Source of the DNA: Leptolyngbya sp. BC1307
GTDB taxonomy: Bacteria > Cyanobacteriota > Cyanobacteriia > Phormidesmidales > Phormidesmidaceae
Assembly (NCBI RefSeq): GCF_002286735.1
Contig: NZ_NRTA01000014.1
Location: 37,199 to 101,198 of the forward strand
Direction of reading: 5' to 3'
Length of the DNA stretch: 64,000 nt
In this document: positions 1 through 9,742 of the stretch, piece by piece
Position numbering within the stretch: position 1 is the stretch's first letter
Layout of the letters: every line of letters starts with the position of its first letter
Position numbers and translations under genes: made by a program
Notes under the pieces: generated by a model
The model's input: the letters and a program-made list of their open reading frames with translations, nothing else
What the model was told of the DNA's origin: nothing
The model's database searches: none

Positions 1-312
1 GACCAGCGGGTCTCGCAAAACGACGGCTAAGCCCGCCGAAAACAGGCCTAAAAAGGTAGATAGGCCCCGCATATCGGGTAGCCACATGACCACCAGCGCA
101 AACCCATACAGGCCGTAGCAAAGGTAGCCAATCCATTTGCGCCAGGCATACCGCAGCCGAGGATCGTCAATTTGCTGGTTGATCAGGCGCGTCCCCCCCA
201 TCCGTAGGGCGCTGACTAGCAGTAAGCCGACCACCGAAGCAATCAGATTGTTGCGAAGATCGACATCAATCGGCGAAATGGGAAGGTTGACCGTCTCTTG
301 AAGTAAGAGCAT
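1..312 (-). CDS. MscS-type mechanosensitive channel family protein, N-terminal part (cut by window edge)
   Basis: The reading frame starts at the ATG whose complement is at 310-312 and stays open to position 1, giving 104 residues with the C-terminus outside the window. The visible part has a hydrophobic segment at about residues 22-38 (LIASVVGLLLVSALRM), a charged stretch (RLINQQIDDPRLRYAWRKW), a second membrane segment near residues 66-80, and a glycine/alanine-rich end, FLGLFSAGLAVVLRDPLV. That last motif is typical of the pore-lining helix of small MscS-type channels, where it precedes the beta domain. The family releases solutes from the cytoplasmic membrane under osmotic downshock. The family call rests only on this N-terminal third. 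Confidence 0.7.
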   Translation of the reverse strand, partial: MLLLQETVNLPISPIDVDLRNNLIASVVGLLLVSALRMGGTRLINQQIDDPRLRYAWRKWIGYLCYGLYGFALVVMWLPDMRGLSTFLGLFSAGLAVVLRDPLV

Positions 313-438
313 TTAGGCGACTAGATAACCAGGAAAGGACACTTTATAGTGACAAAGCTATGAAGCTAAATGTCAAAAAATGTGGATTTTATATATTCAA
401 CCCAAGCGTATTTACGTAGAGGTGTTCTATAAAGCACA

Positions 439-783
439 ATGATAGGTATGAGAAGCAACTACACCACATCCGCACTGGAGCAGCGCTTTCCCTACCTCTG
501 CAAGGTACTCTATTTTCCTGATCAGCAGTCAGAGAGCGTTCAGCAGGCTCCTAACAATCCGCTGAACTGGTATATGCGCGCCCCGCTGCTGCCCCGAATC
601 GGCGATGTTATTCCCTACGGTCAGTCTCTATTTTCGGTGACGACCGTCATTTTGGAAGACTGCTGTACGGCTGATGCCCTCTTTAAAGTAGACCGCCAGG
701 CTGGCCGCATTGCTGAAAAAGAGGAAGTGCCGAAATGGCATGCTGTGATTTGGGTGAGCTTTTGGGGGATCAAGTCTCTGTAA
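439..783 (+). CDS. conserved hypothetical protein, 114 aa
   Basis: This is a soluble 114-residue protein with no signal peptide or membrane segment. It carries a central stretch, RAPLLPRIGDVIPYGQSLFSV, and a C-terminal WHAVIWVSFWG. It reads like one of the small cyanobacterial hypotheticals, but I do not recognise a domain and assign no function. A second in-frame ATG at 448 could be the true start; neither has a strong ribosome-binding site. It is followed by a purine-rich stretch (784-836) made of imperfect AAGGGGAAAGG units and then by a convergent gene. Confidence 0.55.
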   Translation: MIGMRSNYTTSALEQRFPYLCKVLYFPDQQSESVQQAPNNPLNWYMRAPLLPRIGDVIPYGQSLFSVTTVILEDCCTADALFKVDRQAGRIAEKEEVPKWHAVIWVSFWGIKSL

Positions 784-836
784 AAGGGAAAGGGAGAAAG
801 GAATAAGGGGAAAGGATAAAAAAGGGGAAAGGAGCG

Positions 837-1331
837 TTAGAGCATGGGTTTGGCTACACTTTTTTGCCACAGCCAGATGCCACCGGTACAGAGGGCGCTA
901 GTCCACCACATCGCAGCCGCCTCCGACTTGCCCGCTAACAGATAGCTGCCGCCGATCAGCAGTAGCGCGATCGCGCCGCCACCTGAAACCACCAGCATCA
1001 GCTTCACCGTCTGGGTCGCTAGCTGAATGCGTTGGGCCATATCGTCTCCTGCTGTCAGTACGACTGAATGCTGAATGGCCGCTTGAAAAGATTGCACTTT
1101 GAGCGGATCGACCTGGTAGTAGGTGCCTAGCTCAGCGTCGCGCAAAGTAGGGTCGGACTGTAGGCCAAACTGTTTGGCAAGTGCGATCGCCTCTCGCACC
1201 TGTCGCTTCGTCGCTGCTGGCCGAAATGTCTCGAATAGCGACTCCCTGTAAACACCCGTCTGAGCCATATCCAAAACTCGCCCGGTCAGCTCGTTCATAG
1301 AAAGCTGAGGTGCCGTCAGGTTATTTGCCAT
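837..1331 (-). CDS. hypothetical protein with C-terminal membrane hairpin, 164 aa
   Basis: Residues 1-100 are soluble and mostly helical. The last 60 residues form two hydrophobic segments (LMLVVSGGGAIALLLIGGSY and AAAMWWTSALCTGGIWLW) separated by a short charged turn, so the protein is probably anchored by a membrane hairpin with both ends on the same side. A good GGGAG ribosome-binding site lies upstream of the ATG. I do not recognise the family. It lies downstream of groL on the same strand, but a terminator separates the two, so co-transcription is unlikely. Confidence 0.6.
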   Translation of the reverse strand: MANNLTAPQLSMNELTGRVLDMAQTGVYRESLFETFRPAATKRQVREAIALAKQFGLQSDPTLRDAELGTYYQVDPLKVQSFQAAIQHSVVLTAGDDMAQRIQLATQTVKLMLVVSGGGAIALLLIGGSYLLAGKSEAAAMWWTSALCTGGIWLWQKSVAKPML

Positions 1332-1426
1332 GATCTTCTCCCGAGCGTTCTTGCAGGCATAGATCTCAATAGTACATTAGCACCATCCCTGTCAGCTCAG
1401 GCCCGATCGCAGGCGATCGCTGCACA

Positions 1427-1470
1427 ATAAAAAAGGAGAGATAGCTGAATCAACTACCCCTCCTTATTTA
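1427..1470 (-). terminator. rho-independent terminator downstream of groL
   Basis: Read on the minus strand, AAGGAG pairs with CTCCTT, and inside it TAGTTG pairs with CAGCTA around a 3-nt loop. A run of T residues follows (CTCCTTTTTTATT). It lies about 65 bp after the groL stop and would end the groL transcript. Confidence 0.75.
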
Positions 1471-1535
1471 TGGCGATATTGTCTCGATTGGCTTAGCTAG
1501 CCGGGAAAAAGACAGCGTTGCTCAAGCAGCAGGCA

Positions 1536-3239
<1,704 letters not shown>

Positions 3240-3266
3240 TTAGCACTCGATAGCTGAGAGTGCTAA
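3240..3266 (-). promoter_or_regulatory. CIRCE operator (HrcA-binding site) of groL
   Basis: TTAGCACTC, nine spacer bases, then GAGTGCTAA: an exact match to the CIRCE inverted repeat. It begins 34 bp upstream of the groL start codon. HrcA binding here represses chaperonin transcription at normal temperature in many bacteria, including cyanobacteria. Confidence 0.95.
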
Positions 3267-3387
3267 TCTAAATCACAATGTATCCGCAGCAGGCCGGATG
3301 TAAAAGTCGCAATAACCGATCCTTTTTGGTCTGATGGCCACGGTTCTGTCAGATAGCCCAATAAATAGTCAATAAAGTCAGGCCGCT

Positions 3388-3425
3388 AAAAAGGACGCTA
3401 GCCGTGGTGACCAACGCCCTTTTTG
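3388..3425 (-). terminator. probable terminator hairpin between rhodanese gene and groL promoter
   Basis: On the minus strand an arm of AAAAAGGGCG pairs imperfectly with CGTCCTTTTT around a GC-rich loop. It lies about 120 bp beyond the stop of the rhodanese-like gene. Because the arms are A-rich and T-rich it could work in both directions. Confidence 0.55.
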
Positions 3426-3547
3426 ACTGAGGTTTCTGAGATTTAGTCCTGAGAGATCTCTATCGCTAAAATCTAGCCAGTAATAGCAGTCTGTCAGCGG
3501 CAGAGGACTCCTAATTCCTGATCTCAGTATCCTGTCTTAGCAAAGCC

Positions 3548-4033
3548 TTAGAGAGAGACTCGGCCCTCTATCTGGCCGCCAATGGCCTTCCAAGCGGGCA
3601 AGCCACCTTTAATGGCGCTAACTTTTTGAAATCCAGCTGAGCTGAGCTGCGTAACGGCAGCAGCGGTCTCTTCGTCAGATGCGCCATAGACAAATAGGTC
3701 TCGCTCGGGCTCGAAGGAACTTCCAGCACGCTCGGTGAGGTCGGCCATGGGCATTGTAATTGCACCCATGATGCGCTCGTGGTTGAAGGCATCGCGATCG
3801 CGCACATCTAAAATCGATAGCGCAGGCTCTCCCCACTCTAACCGGTTCTTTAAATCAGTCGGTGAAGAGACAGCGTCAAAGTCAGTCGGAACTGGCGTTG
3901 CTTGCCCAATGACATCTTGGGCTTTGCTAACCGCATTCAGCACCTTGTTCTCTTTGCTATCTGCTTTATTTAACAGATTGCCAGCGGCGTCTTTGCCTTC
4001 TTCAAACGCTTGTCCTGATGTTTTAGTTTCCAT
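3548..4033 (-). CDS. rhodanese-fold protein lacking the catalytic cysteine, 161 aa
   Basis: The first 50 residues are polar and probably disordered (SGQAFEEGKDAAGNLLNKAD). Residues from about 55 onward form one rhodanese domain: LSILDVRDRDAFNHERIMGA is the usual DVR..E(Y/F)..GHI..A region and GGLPAWKAIGG the C-terminal signature. The active-site loop, normally CxxGxR, reads YGASDEE here, so the sulfur-accepting cysteine is missing. The protein is therefore expected to bind or sense rather than catalyse sulfur transfer. It sits upstream of nothing obvious on its strand, with the next minus-strand gene (4137-4463) about 100 bp away and possibly co-transcribed. Confidence 0.8.
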   Translation of the reverse strand: METKTSGQAFEEGKDAAGNLLNKADSKENKVLNAVSKAQDVIGQATPVPTDFDAVSSPTDLKNRLEWGEPALSILDVRDRDAFNHERIMGAITMPMADLTERAGSSFEPERDLFVYGASDEETAAAVTQLSSAGFQKVSAIKGGLPAWKAIGGQIEGRVSL

Positions 4034-4136
4034 AGATTTGGTATCCTTCTAATTAGTGTTTTGGTTAGTGTTTGGCTGCTTCTAGATAAGTTTCTAGAGG
4101 CAGTCGCGCGCTTTGCGGCCACAGGGGTAATATCCC

Positions 4137-4463
4137 TTAGCCACCCGCTTGACCTGACTGTACCGACTGCGTTCGAATGGCTTCGATCTGACCGGTTTCA
4201 GTCTGGGTGATGTCGATGGGGGCGGTGTCAGCTTGATCTGATACCGATCCGTTTGCTCTAGAATCTACGTCGAGTTCATAGCGACGCTGATCGCGCTTTT
4301 TCAGGTCTTCAGCAACCGATAGCGGCTCCTCTGGCTTAATATTCAGACCAGCCTGTGTGCCCAGCTCTTCTGTATCCATTTCAGGATCAGGCGAGACATT
4401 GCCAGCGTAGGCGCTTTTGTTGTCTAGCGCGGCCTGCTTGTTTTGACTGTCTGTATTTTCCAT
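4137..4463 (-). CDS. small hydrophilic hypothetical protein, 108 aa
   Basis: I place the start at the ATG giving MENTDSQNKQAALDNKSAYA because a GAGG ribosome-binding site lies just upstream. The frame extends further upstream to 4577, but that part is cysteine- and arginine-rich and unlike the rest. The protein is acidic, rich in Asp, Glu, Gln and Thr, lacks hydrophobic segments and is probably disordered; a central VAEDLKKRDQRRYELD is the most structured part. It resembles the small polar stress-associated proteins found in cyanobacteria, but no function can be given. Confidence 0.55.
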   Translation of the reverse strand: MENTDSQNKQAALDNKSAYAGNVSPDPEMDTEELGTQAGLNIKPEEPLSVAEDLKKRDQRRYELDVDSRANGSVSDQADTAPIDITQTETGQIEAIRTQSVQSGQAGG

Positions 4464-4801
4464 AGAGCCTCTATCCTTTAAACAATCTGCCTTCGCCCAG
4501 ACATTTAGATGTCTGGTTGGACGGCGGCAGCAAAAGGCATTCACCTCTGCCATTAATTTCGACAGCAGTGTTTGCATTTGTTTACAAACTAAAAAATAAC
4601 TGGATAAATAGCCTCTACAGAGAGACAGAACTGTTCTCCCTCTTAAGAGGCAACCTTGCGATCGCTAGCTGAAGTTGACGCCTTGACTAAGGCTCAAGCG
4701 GGAGGCTGACCCTTTATACTGCATAAGGCACTCTCTCAATCTAGAGACCCTCTTCTCATTTTCATTTTCTCAACTTTTCATTTTCTCAATTTAAGGATCA
4801 C
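4464..4801. promoter_or_regulatory. divergent intergenic region upstream of the 4802 dehydrogenase
   Basis: No convincing gene is visible. A TATACT hexamer at about 4716 is a plausible -10 element for the plus-strand dehydrogenase. Just before the gene a 15-bp pyrimidine-rich unit (TTTTCATTTTCTCAA) occurs twice, at 4759-4773 and 4775-4789, followed by an AAGGA ribosome-binding site. Confidence 0.4.
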
Positions 4802-5611
4802 ATGTGTATGCGCGGGCTGAAGAACAAAAACGTATTAGTTACTGGAGCCAGTAGCGGCATTGGCCAGGCGATCGCCGTGCGATTTGCGGCAGAAGGGGCT
4901 CATGTGGCGGTGAACTACTACAAAGGTGAAGAAGAAGCCGCTAAGACGATTGAGCAAATGAGAGCGGCTAGTGCGACTGCGGGTATTAGCGGTCTCAAAG
5001 ATATGACAGTGCAGGCTGATGTCTCTAAAGAAGAAGACGTTACTGCCATGTTTGAGCAGGTAATATCTACGTTTGGCGGGCTAGATATTTTGATCAACAA
5101 CGCCGGGATGCAAATTCAGGGCGCTTCTCACGAAATCCCGATAGAGAAGTTTGACAAGATGATCGATATCAACATGCGGGGAGCTTTTTTGTGTGCGCGG
5201 CAGGCGATCGCTCACTTCCTCTCCCATAGCCAAGCCGGTGTAATCATCAACGACTCCAGCGTGCATGAGCTGATTCCGCGACCGCAGTATGTGGGCTACA
5301 CCATGAGCAAGTCAGGAATGCGAGGCATGACCCGCACCTTGGCGTTAGAGTACGCCCGCGACAATATTCGCATCAACTCATTCGCTCCCGGCGCGACCCT
5401 GACGCCGATTAACCCCTGGAAAGACGATCCGCAAAAAAAGGCAGATATTGAAAGTCGTATTCCTATGGGCCGCTCGGGTACGCCTGAGGAAATGGCCGCT
5501 GTTGCCGCCTTTTTAGCCTCTGATGACGCTGCCTATATCACCGGCCAAACCCTCTTTGTCGATGGCGGTCTGACCCTCTTTCCTTCTTTCCGCACGCCCT
5601 GGACCGGCTGA
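4802..5611 (+). CDS. short-chain dehydrogenase/reductase, glucose 1-dehydrogenase-like, 269 aa
   Basis: Classical SDR oxidoreductase with the NAD(P)-binding TGASSGIG near residue 15, the structural NNAG motif near residue 98, catalytic Ser in INDSSVH and catalytic YxxxK in GYTMSKSGMRG. The C-terminal ITGQTLFVDGG is the usual SDR ending. The overall pattern is closest to glucose 1-dehydrogenase-type SDRs, but substrate cannot be read from sequence. Two ATGs six bases apart compete for the start; AAGGA lies 4 nt before the first and 10 nt before the second. A second SDR lies at 8595. Neighbouring genes suggest a stress or osmolyte context, which is inference. Confidence 0.88.
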   Translation: MCMRGLKNKNVLVTGASSGIGQAIAVRFAAEGAHVAVNYYKGEEEAAKTIEQMRAASATAGISGLKDMTVQADVSKEEDVTAMFEQVISTFGGLDILINNAGMQIQGASHEIPIEKFDKMIDINMRGAFLCARQAIAHFLSHSQAGVIINDSSVHELIPRPQYVGYTMSKSGMRGMTRTLALEYARDNIRINSFAPGATLTPINPWKDDPQKKADIESRIPMGRSGTPEEMAAVAAFLASDDAAYITGQTLFVDGGLTLFPSFRTPWTG

Positions 5612-5720
5612 TTCAGTTCAGCGAATTGTCGGGTCATCGCTGATATATACACTCCAGGGAAGATAGACAAAAAGACGCGATTCTCCACACTGGAAGAGTT
5701 TCCACTACCTCGGCAGACCT

Positions 5721-6173
5721 ATGCTGAAATCATGGATGGTGATCGGTGGGGTAACCCTAGCCGTTGCCCTGCTGTCAAATATCATCAGACCGAAAGATAT
5801 CAAATGGTTCAGGCGGCTGCAGCGTCCTGACTGGCTGACGTTTGAAAAGCTGATTCCGGTAATCTGGACGACCGTTTTTATCTGCGGTGCCTGGTCTGCC
5901 TATATCGTTTGGGAGCAGACGCAGTCTTGGTCATGGATGGCCGCCTACCTGCTGCTAGAGGTGGTCACTGCTAGCTTTACCCCCGTTTTGCTATGGTCTC
6001 ATAGCCTGAAAGCCGCCACCTTTATCGGCGGACTCGGATTTGTGATTGGTTTGCTGCTGGCGCTGGGCACTTTTCAGATTTCAGTGTGGGCGGGGATACT
6101 GCTAATTCCCTACCTGCTGTGGAGCCCAATTGGTACCTATACGACCTGGCGGATGGATCAGCTGAACCCCTGA
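5721..6173 (+). CDS. TspO/MBR-family membrane protein, 150 aa
   Basis: Five hydrophobic segments fill the protein. The first loop WFRRLQRPDWLTFEKLIPVIWTT matches the conserved Trp/Pro-rich loop of TspO proteins (tryptophan-rich sensory protein, peripheral-type benzodiazepine receptor family), and the C-terminal WSPIGTYTTWRMDQLNP fits the last helix. These proteins bind tetrapyrroles and cholesterol-like ligands and in cyanobacteria are linked to stress and tetrapyrrole handling. It is more divergent than a canonical TspO, so the call is to the family only. It follows the 4802 SDR by 109 bp on the same strand. Confidence 0.75.
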   Translation: MLKSWMVIGGVTLAVALLSNIIRPKDIKWFRRLQRPDWLTFEKLIPVIWTTVFICGAWSAYIVWEQTQSWSWMAAYLLLEVVTASFTPVLLWSHSLKAATFIGGLGFVIGLLLALGTFQISVWAGILLIPYLLWSPIGTYTTWRMDQLNP

Positions 6174-6230
6174 GTACTCCAGCCAAGGGGCGACCCATCG
6201 TAGCGTCTCCGTTTCTATAGCGCTGCCAGG

Positions 6231-7871
6231 TTAAACCTGAGGGGAGAGATCGGTGGCGGCGTCTGGGGTGGCGTCTGGGGCGGCGTCCGGACTCAGCGCG
6301 ATTGGGCCGAGGTCATAGGTGCTCCATTCGCCCTGATAGCGCTCGGCGACGAGGGGAACCAGAGCAAATTGAGGCGTTTCTCCTTCCATTTTGATATTAA
6401 CCCGCAGGGCTGAGTAGGGCCTGCGGGTTTTGCTGCCGTGTCCGGCGCGACCGATAAAGAGGTGACACTTTGCCACGGGCTTACCATGTTCTTCTAAGAC
6501 TGCGCCTTCTTTGCGCTGCCGCCTGAGGCTAAAGCCGCTGCCGCCGCAGACTACCCAGGGAATCAGGCGATCGCCGTGCCCGGTATCTTCAGTTCGCAAA
6601 TATTCAAAACAGTGCGCATGGCCGCTCAGCACCAGGTCTACCAGGGGCCGGTCAGATGGCTTGGGTAGGGGCGCGATCGCCGCCTGTACATCGTCGAGCA
6701 CCTGACGCAGATGAGTCCTCACGGCGATCGTCTGGCCCTGAAACCATTTAGTGCTCTCTGTCACATAGGGCGGATGGTGAAAATAGAGCACCCGGCCCTT
6801 AGCGCTTTTGTCTTGCCAGGAGGCAATCAGCCGGTCTCGCAGCCAGTCTAGCTGTTCGGTGTCGAGGGTATCTTCTGTCTGAGAAATAGTGAGCTGCTTG
6901 TCAATATCCCACAGCTGCTCTTCAATCTGCTCAGCTTTGCCATAGATGTGAGTAGCGCGCTCAGCTTGCTCAGGAATGTCTACATTGAGATCGTCAGACT
7001 CTGCTAGCAGTGACTGCATTTGCTCTTCTAGCTGGCTACGATAAGCCTCGATCTTTTCTCTTTGCTCTCGGCCTTCGTTAGTTTTAGGCAGCGGCTGAGG
7101 CGCATTAAAAGTATTGCTATCGAGGGCAAAAAAATCGATTCCCCCCCGGCGAAACGTATAGTAGCGATTGGGCAACCGGGTAAACTCTCCGGGCACATAG
7201 CGCAAGCAGCGACCTGTCTCGGTTTTGGCGGTATAGCGCTGCTGCAGATGATCTGCTAGGTGCTCTTTGCTAAGCGGCTGCAAACAGTCTAGAAAAGCTT
7301 TAGCAAATCCCTCTCCTTGAAAAGAGCCGTGCCAGCCCACATCTAGATTGATTCGGCGGCGCAACAGTCGCCGAACAGGAGAAAAGACTTGGCTCAGTAT
7401 CCCCGTTAACAGCGGCAGGTCGTAATAGTCGTGGTTGCCCAGCGTCGGTAAAAAGGGCAGCTTAAACGTCATTTTATCAAACCGGACTTTGTGGGGCTTT
7501 TCTCCGCCGACGATAAATTCGCGGTAGGGCTTGATGAAGTTGTCAGGGTACTGCTCGCTAGATCCGGCTAAATACACGACATCGCCTGTGTGCAGGATAA
7601 ACTCGCACGCTGGCAGGTGCTTTAACAACCGCTCAGTGATGCGGCGCTGGGGCTGATCGCGCACATGCCGACTGGTGCCGCTGTCGCCAATCACTAAAAA
7701 AGAGAATCCATCGCGCTCAAGGGCTTCATCACTATGGGCCTCATCACGGGTAGCAATTTCTAGCCGTGTCTGGTCAATGTTGTGCTCTGCTATGAGGGGA
7801 TGCTGCCAGCGTACTCGCTGATTCATTTGAGCGATCTTGGTGGCGATGGTCGAGTCGGATACAAACCTCAT
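6231..7871 (-). CDS. calcineurin-like metallophosphoesterase, 546 aa
   Basis: All metal-ligand blocks of the metallophosphoesterase fold are present in order: GDSG near residue 63, HTGDVVY near 97, LGNHDYYD near 143, FHHPPY near 367 and SGHAHCFE near 418. The blocks are separated by unusually long insertions, including a Glu-rich region at about 280-320 predicted to be helical. The C-terminal 30 residues are a low-complexity Asp/Ala/Pro repeat (PDAAPDATPDAATD). No signal peptide is visible, so a cytosolic location is likely. Substrate is unknown; family members hydrolyse phosphomonoesters or diesters with two metal ions. Confidence 0.88.
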   Translation of the reverse strand: MRFVSDSTIATKIAQMNQRVRWQHPLIAEHNIDQTRLEIATRDEAHSDEALERDGFSFLVIGDSGTSRHVRDQPQRRITERLLKHLPACEFILHTGDVVYLAGSSEQYPDNFIKPYREFIVGGEKPHKVRFDKMTFKLPFLPTLGNHDYYDLPLLTGILSQVFSPVRRLLRRRINLDVGWHGSFQGEGFAKAFLDCLQPLSKEHLADHLQQRYTAKTETGRCLRYVPGEFTRLPNRYYTFRRGGIDFFALDSNTFNAPQPLPKTNEGREQREKIEAYRSQLEEQMQSLLAESDDLNVDIPEQAERATHIYGKAEQIEEQLWDIDKQLTISQTEDTLDTEQLDWLRDRLIASWQDKSAKGRVLYFHHPPYVTESTKWFQGQTIAVRTHLRQVLDDVQAAIAPLPKPSDRPLVDLVLSGHAHCFEYLRTEDTGHGDRLIPWVVCGGSGFSLRRQRKEGAVLEEHGKPVAKCHLFIGRAGHGSKTRRPYSALRVNIKMEGETPQFALVPLVAERYQGEWSTYDLGPIALSPDAAPDATPDAATDLSPQV

Positions 7872-8238
7872 AGATACCTTGCTATCAATACAGCAGTGCG
7901 CGATCGCACACCTAACAGTAAACGTTATCTCTCCACTATCTTAATGGGCGATCGCGTCAGCGCTCAGTTCAGGTCAGCAAATTTTCTAGTCAGATAGTGC
8001 AGGCGATGATCAGTCTTTCGTCATGCTCAGCGGTGAGGCAGTTTGTATCCCTTGGTAGAGTCTCTCATTCATCTACCTTTACTACTCTAAGAGGTAGTCA
8101 TTTCATTAAAGCTAACTGACTCTCTTGACGTCTATATACTTAGGAGTGCTCAAGGCTAGGCTGTACCAGCAAAGCTGTTATTAGCTTCGGAATGCAGATC
8201 ACGCTTAATAGCTTAATTAAAGTAAAAGGAGCCCAGCA
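7872..8238. promoter_or_regulatory. intergenic region upstream of the 8239 small gene
   Basis: No gene was found in this 367-bp stretch. It has several HIP1 sites at its left end. A TATACT-like hexamer near 8136 is a possible -10 element, and a CTACCT/AGGTAG inverted repeat lies just upstream of it. An AAAAGGAG ribosome-binding site directly precedes the small gene. Confidence 0.35.
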
Positions 8239-8430
8239 ATGGCAACCGAAGACAAAAAGAACAAAGATGTCGAGCTTGAGACCAGTGGTAAGCAGTCAAC
8301 CGTAGAGGGCAAAACTCGAAAAACGGGGCAAGGATCTAATACAGATACCCGCCCCGGCGCTGAGGCAGAAGCGCCCGGCAACGACACTGGTGTTGCGGGT
8401 GCGCCCAACCAAGGCACCGAAGCTCGATAG
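8239..8430 (+). CDS. small disordered hypothetical protein, 63 aa
   Basis: A strong AAAAGGAG ribosome-binding site lies 7 nt before the ATG, which supports this as a real gene despite its length. The protein has no hydrophobic core: it is Lys/Glu/Asp-rich in the first half and Gly/Ala/Pro-rich in the second (TRPGAEAEAPGNDTG), so it is probably disordered. Small proteins of this composition are frequent near stress genes in cyanobacteria. No function is assigned. Confidence 0.55.
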   Translation: MATEDKKNKDVELETSGKQSTVEGKTRKTGQGSNTDTRPGAEAEAPGNDTGVAGAPNQGTEAR

Positions 8431-8482
8431 AGCATCAGCCCTGATAGTCACACAAGTAGTCACACAAGGCTGATTTAAGAAA

Positions 8483-8518
8483 GGCCAGATAGCTAGTCTC
8501 AAGGCGAGTTATCTGGCC
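8483..8518 (+). terminator. strong hairpin after the 8239 gene
   Basis: GGCCAGATA pairs perfectly with TATCTGGCC around an 18-nt loop. There is no T-run, so it may stabilise the 3' end rather than act as a classical terminator. Just upstream the 12-mer TAGTCACACAAG occurs twice in tandem (about 8444-8468). Confidence 0.5.
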
Positions 8519-8594
8519 TCAAACTGCAACTCGAAGTTTGTTTTGATATCGCTTCAAAATCTGCAAACGCTGCTAAACTCTACTGCACTTCACC

Positions 8595-9470
8595 ATGACA
8601 AGTACTCAATCGGAAAGACACCCCACTCCCGACGAAATTCCCGGTCAGAAGCTGCCCTACCCAGCTAGCCAGGAAGATATGACGCCTGCTCCTGATAGCG
8701 ATCTCTCTAACTACAAGGCCGCTGGTAAGCTGACCGGTAAAGTAGCCATTATCACTGGGGGCGACTCTGGTATTGGCCGCGCGGTGGCGATCGCCTACGC
8801 TATGGAAGGTGCCAACGTCGCCATCTTGTACAACGTCAACGACAAAGACGCCGATAAAACCAAGTCAATGGTAGAAGAGCGCGGCGGTCAGTGTCTGCCG
8901 ATCAAAATGGACGTGCGCAAGCCCGAAGAGTGTGAAGCCGCTGTCACAAAAACCATCGATAAATTTGGCCAGCTTAATATTTTGGTGAACAACGCCGCCT
9001 TTCAAATGGTGCAAAAGGATCTAGCCGACCTGACGATTAAGCAGTTTCGCGAGACCATCGAAACCAACGTATTCGGCTACTTTCATATGTTCAAGGCAGC
9101 GCTGCCTCACCTGAAGGAAGGCGATGTCATTATCAACACCGGATCTATTGTCGGCAAGATGGGCAAAGGCATGCTGGTAGACTACGCCACCAGCAAAGGC
9201 GCAATTCACGCGCTGACCAAATCTCTAGCGCAAAACCTGGCTGACCAGAAAATCCGGGTTAACGCCGTCGTTCCAGGGCCAGTCTGGACGCCTAATATTC
9301 CGGCTACCATGCCGATTGAAAAGGTCGATCAGTACGATACGGACAACGCTATGGGCCGTGCCGGACAGCCTGAAGAGCTGGCCCCGGCCTACGTTTTCTT
9401 AGCGGCTGAAGACAGCAGCTTTATGACTGGCGCGCTCGTTGATGTGACCGGTGGTCAGCTCTCTAGCTAA
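8595..9470 (+). CDS. short-chain dehydrogenase with N-terminal extension (general-stress SDR type), 291 aa
   Basis: About 45 residues (PDEIPGQKLPYPASQEDM) precede the Rossmann core. This is the arrangement of the general-stress SDRs of the B. subtilis YdaD / E. coli YghA group. The core contains TGGDSGIGRAVA, NNAAFQM, the catalytic Ser in NTGSIVGK and YATSKGA (Tyr and Lys). The C-terminus ends with TGALVDVTGGQ. Substrate is unknown. Its stop codon overlaps the stop of the convergent small gene at 9467 by three to four bases. Confidence 0.88.
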   Translation: MTSTQSERHPTPDEIPGQKLPYPASQEDMTPAPDSDLSNYKAAGKLTGKVAIITGGDSGIGRAVAIAYAMEGANVAILYNVNDKDADKTKSMVEERGGQCLPIKMDVRKPEECEAAVTKTIDKFGQLNILVNNAAFQMVQKDLADLTIKQFRETIETNVFGYFHMFKAALPHLKEGDVIINTGSIVGKMGKGMLVDYATSKGAIHALTKSLAQNLADQKIRVNAVVPGPVWTPNIPATMPIEKVDQYDTDNAMGRAGQPEELAPAYVFLAAEDSSFMTGALVDVTGGQLSS

Positions 9471-9655
9471 CTGTCCTTATCAATTTCAGGCACGACATCG
9501 GGGCGAGCTTTGTCTTCCCAGCCGACCGGACGCTTAGAGTTGTACCAGGCCACAGAACCGATACCTACCGCAGCGGCAAAACCCACTAAGCCGACAACTG
9601 TCAAAACCAGAGAGTAGGGGAGTGTGTCTGCACCGGCTGCCTGCATAAATACCAT
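9467..9655 (-). CDS. small single-pass membrane protein, 62 aa
   Basis: One membrane span (YSLVLTVVGLVGFAAAVGIGSV) is followed by a conserved-looking polar tail, WYNSKRPVGWEDKARPDVVPE. This arrangement of a single helix plus a WYN(S/T)KRPxGWE tail is found in small cyanobacterial proteins associated with thylakoids. Assigning a photosystem role would go beyond what I can verify. The gene converges on, and overlaps by a few bases, the 3' end of the 8595 SDR. Confidence 0.6.
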   Translation of the reverse strand: MVFMQAAGADTLPYSLVLTVVGLVGFAAAVGIGSVAWYNSKRPVGWEDKARPDVVPEIDKDS

Positions 9656-9742
9656 GGTTCCAACTCCTCAGAGCGAAGAAACAATAACTTCTACCATACC
9701 AGGTGAGTTTCCCCCGGTGTCGTCAAAAGCAAACAGTAAAGT

